A stretch of 7,425 nucleotides of DNA from Actinomycetes bacterium (lineage in GTDB: Bacteria > Actinomycetota > Actinomycetes > Mycobacteriales > Mycobacteriaceae), in assembly GCA_022600695.1 (NCBI GenBank), contig JAHZJY010000226.1:1-7425 (forward strand), read 5' to 3'. The first letter of the stretch is position 1; each line of letters opens with the position of its first letter. Made by a program: the position numbers and the translations under genes. A model generated the notes under the pieces. The model worked only from the letters and a program-made list of their open reading frames with translations, searched no databases and had not been told where the DNA came from. Below, piece by piece: positions 6,002 through 7,425 of this stretch.

Positions 6002-7374
6002 GCCCCCAGCATGGCCTGGCCGCAGACCCGGATGACGTTGCCGGTCAGCGCATTCGAGGCCGGGCTCGCGAAGTACGCGATGGTTTCGGCGACATCGACG
6101 GGCTCACCGCCCTGGTACAGCGAGTTCAGCCGACGGCCGGCTTCCCGGGTCGCCGCCGGGATGGCGGCGGTCATCGCGGTCTCGATGAACCCGGGGGCGA
6201 CCGCATTGATGGTGATGCCCTTGGCGGCCAGCGCCGGGGCCAGCGCCTCGGTGATACCGATCATCCCGGCCTTGGTGGTCGCGTAGTTGGTCTGTCCCCG
6301 GTTACCGGCGATACCGGCCATCGACGACAGCCCGATTACCCGGCCGCCCGCACCGATGCTGCCGTTGTCGGCCAGGCCCTCGGTAAGCCGCAACGGTGCC
6401 AGCAGATTCACCGCGAGTACCGCGTCCCACCGGGCTTCGTCCATATTGGCCAGGAGTTTGTCGCGGGTGATGCCGGCGTTGTTGACCAGGATGTCGGCCC
6501 GGCCCCCGTTGACGTCGGAGAAGTGTTCGGCGAGATGGGCGGTGATCCGGTCGACGGCGTCGGGCGCGGTGACATCGAGCGCCAGGGCCGTGCCACCCAC
6601 CCGGGCCGCGGTCTGCTCCAGCGCCTCGGCGGACTGTTCGACGTCGATCGCCACCACCCGGGCGCCATCGCGGGCGAACACCTCGGCGATGGTGGCGCCG
6701 ATCCCGCGGGCCGCGCCGGTGACGATGCCGACCTTGCCGGCCAGCGGTGTGTTCCAGTCGGCGGGCCGTTCGGAGGCCTCGGGGCCGACCCGGAACACCT
6801 GACCGTCGACATAGGCCGATTTGGCCGACAGCAGGAACCGCAGCGTCGATTCGCAGCCCGTCGCGGCGGGTGCGCCCTGCGGTGAGACGTACACCAGTGC
6901 CGCGGTGGCGCCGCGCCGCAGTTCCTTGGCCAGGGAGCGGGTGAAACCCTCCAGCGCCCGCTGGCAGATGTGCTCATCGGCATCGGCAAGCCGCTCCGGA
7001 GTGCTGCCCAGGACCACCACCCGGGCGCAGGGCCCGAGGTTGCGCAGCAGCGGGGTGAAGAACTCGTACAGTCCCCGAAGTCCGGCCGGGTCGGTGATCC
7101 CGGTGGCGTCGAAGACCAGGCCGCCGAAGGTATCGGCCCAGCGCCCGCCGAGGTTGTTGCCGACGATGTCGTAGTCCCCGGCGAGGGCGGCCCGGACCGG
7201 TTCGACGAGGCGGCCGCCGGTATCGGCCGGGCTGCCGATCAGCAGCGGACCGGCCAGCGGCGGCTGACCGGCCCGATAGCGCCGCAGTGGTTCGGGTGCC
7301 GGCAGCCCGAATTGTTTGGCCAGGAATGATCCCGGCGCGGAATTGATCACCTGGGACAGCAGGTCGGGCGCCAC
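5998..7374 (-). CDS. fabG4: Long-form 3-oxoacyl-thioester reductase FabG4 (SDR)
   Basis: FabG4 is the high-molecular-weight 3-ketoacyl reductase of mycobacteria, which uses NADH to reduce 3-oxoacyl thioesters to 3-hydroxyacyl thioesters. The protein is 458 residues (M. tuberculosis Rv0242c, about 454), against about 250 for ordinary FabG. The C-terminal SDR domain (about 210-458) has TGAARGIG at 219-226, D245 after the second strand (consistent with NAD(H) preference), NNAG at 298-301, and the tetrad N323, S351, Y364, K368. It ends in a normal FabG-like GNVIRVCGQ region. The N-terminal 200 residues form a Rossmann/flavodoxin-like domain with no intact cofactor loop and no YxxxK. The GTG start at 7374 is supported by AAAGG seven bases upstream. 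htdX overlaps its stop. It is probably transcribed from a promoter near 7416. Confidence 0.95.
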   Translation of the reverse strand: MAPDLLSQVINSAPGSFLAKQFGLPAPEPLRRYRAGQPPLAGPLLIGSPADTGGRLVEPVRAALAGDYDIVGNNLGGRWADTFGGLVFDATGITDPAGLRGLYEFFTPLLRNLGPCARVVVLGSTPERLADADEHICQRALEGFTRSLAKELRRGATAALVYVSPQGAPAATGCESTLRFLLSAKSAYVDGQVFRVGPEASERPADWNTPLAGKVGIVTGAARGIGATIAEVFARDGARVVAIDVEQSAEALEQTAARVGGTALALDVTAPDAVDRITAHLAEHFSDVNGGRADILVNNAGITRDKLLANMDEARWDAVLAVNLLAPLRLTEGLADNGSIGAGGRVIGLSSMAGIAGNRGQTNYATTKAGMIGITEALAPALAAKGITINAVAPGFIETAMTAAIPAATREAGRRLNSLYQGGEPVDVAETIAYFASPASNALTGNVIRVCGQAMLGA

Positions 7375-7381
7375 GGGACTG

Positions 7382-7386
7382 CCTTT
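7382..7386 (-). promoter_or_regulatory. Ribosome binding site of fabG4
   Basis: AAAGG on the minus strand lies 7 bases before the GTG at 7374. It supports that GTG as the start. Confidence 0.6.
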
Positions 7387-7393
7387 CGGGGAG

Positions 7394-7407
7394 CGATCAC
7401 GTCATCG
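7394..7407. promoter_or_regulatory. Imperfect palindrome upstream of fabG4; possible operator
   Basis: CGATCACGTCATCG pairs in six of seven positions around a central ACGT; only the C/C pair fails. It lies between the fabG4 Shine-Dalgarno and a -10-like hexamer, where a repressor would block initiation. The binding protein is unknown; the nearby TetR protein is one candidate. A chance match cannot be excluded. Confidence 0.35.
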
Positions 7408-7415
7408 GTGACTCG

Positions 7416-7421
7416 AACTTA
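7416..7421 (-). promoter_or_regulatory. Possible -10 hexamer (TAAGTT) for fabG4-htdX
   Basis: TAAGTT on the minus strand fits TANNNT and would place the start of transcription near 7409, about 35 bases before the GTG. The expected -35 position lies beyond the window. In M. tuberculosis the next gene to the right is fadA2, divergently transcribed; it is not visible here. Confidence 0.35.
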
Positions 7422-7425
7422 CTCC

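Noticed and set aside
5186..6286. Plus-strand open frame of 366 codons antisense to htdX and fabG4
   Set aside because: Arg/Gly/Asp-rich shadow of two well-supported genes; no domain or ribosome binding site.
5950..6885. Plus-strand open frame of 311 codons antisense to fabG4
   Set aside because: Shadow frame; the opposite strand encodes a complete SDR enzyme with all catalytic residues.
1..7425. Mobile element, CRISPR, tRNA or phage-like system
   Set aside because: No direct repeats, terminal inverted repeats, transposase, integrase or RNA gene signature seen; gene order matches the conserved mycobacterial core.

Overview
The window is about 70% G+C. Gene content and order match a conserved block of mycobacterial chromosomes, the M. 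tuberculosis Rv0236c to Rv0242c neighbourhood. The best guess is a Mycobacterium or Mycolicibacterium chromosome, probably not of the tuberculosis complex. This rests on recognising protein families and gene order from memory; no search was run. It looks like core genome: I see no mobile element, tRNA, rRNA or CRISPR.

Layout. (1) Positions 1-3141, minus strand: a 57-residue DUF2613 membrane/secreted peptide (Rv0236A type) lies directly upstream of aftD, the large membrane arabinofuranosyltransferase of cell-wall arabinan synthesis. aftD runs off the left edge, leaving about 988 N-terminal residues in view. (2) 3142-3275 or 3281: a divergent intergenic region with a perfect 7-bp hairpin and weak promoter-like sequence. 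(3) 3282-5143, plus strand: lpqI, a lipoprotein GH3 beta-N-acetylglucosaminidase, then a TetR-family regulator 11 bp downstream, probably one transcription unit. (4) 5159-7374, minus strand: fabG4 (long 3-ketoacyl reductase) followed by htdX ((R)-3-hydroxyacyl dehydratase), with overlapping stop and start. (5) 7375-7425: the fabG4 leader, with a Shine-Dalgarno site, a -10-like hexamer and an imperfect palindrome.

How the genes work together. The left half serves the envelope: AftD extends arabinan, and LpqI acts on peptidoglycan fragments outside the membrane. The right half is a two-step reductive module: FabG4 reduces a 3-oxoacyl thioester to the 3-hydroxyacyl form and HtdX dehydrates it to the trans-2-enoyl form. 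The TetR gene sits between the modules and converges on htdX; its target cannot be read from the sequence.

I found no convincing new system. The points most worth a second look are: no ATG, GTG or TTG start is available for aftD before residue 101; FabG4 and HtdX each carry a second, catalytically degenerate copy of their own fold; the vapBC24 toxin-antitoxin pair found here in M. tuberculosis is absent; and a palindrome lies at the fabG4 promoter.
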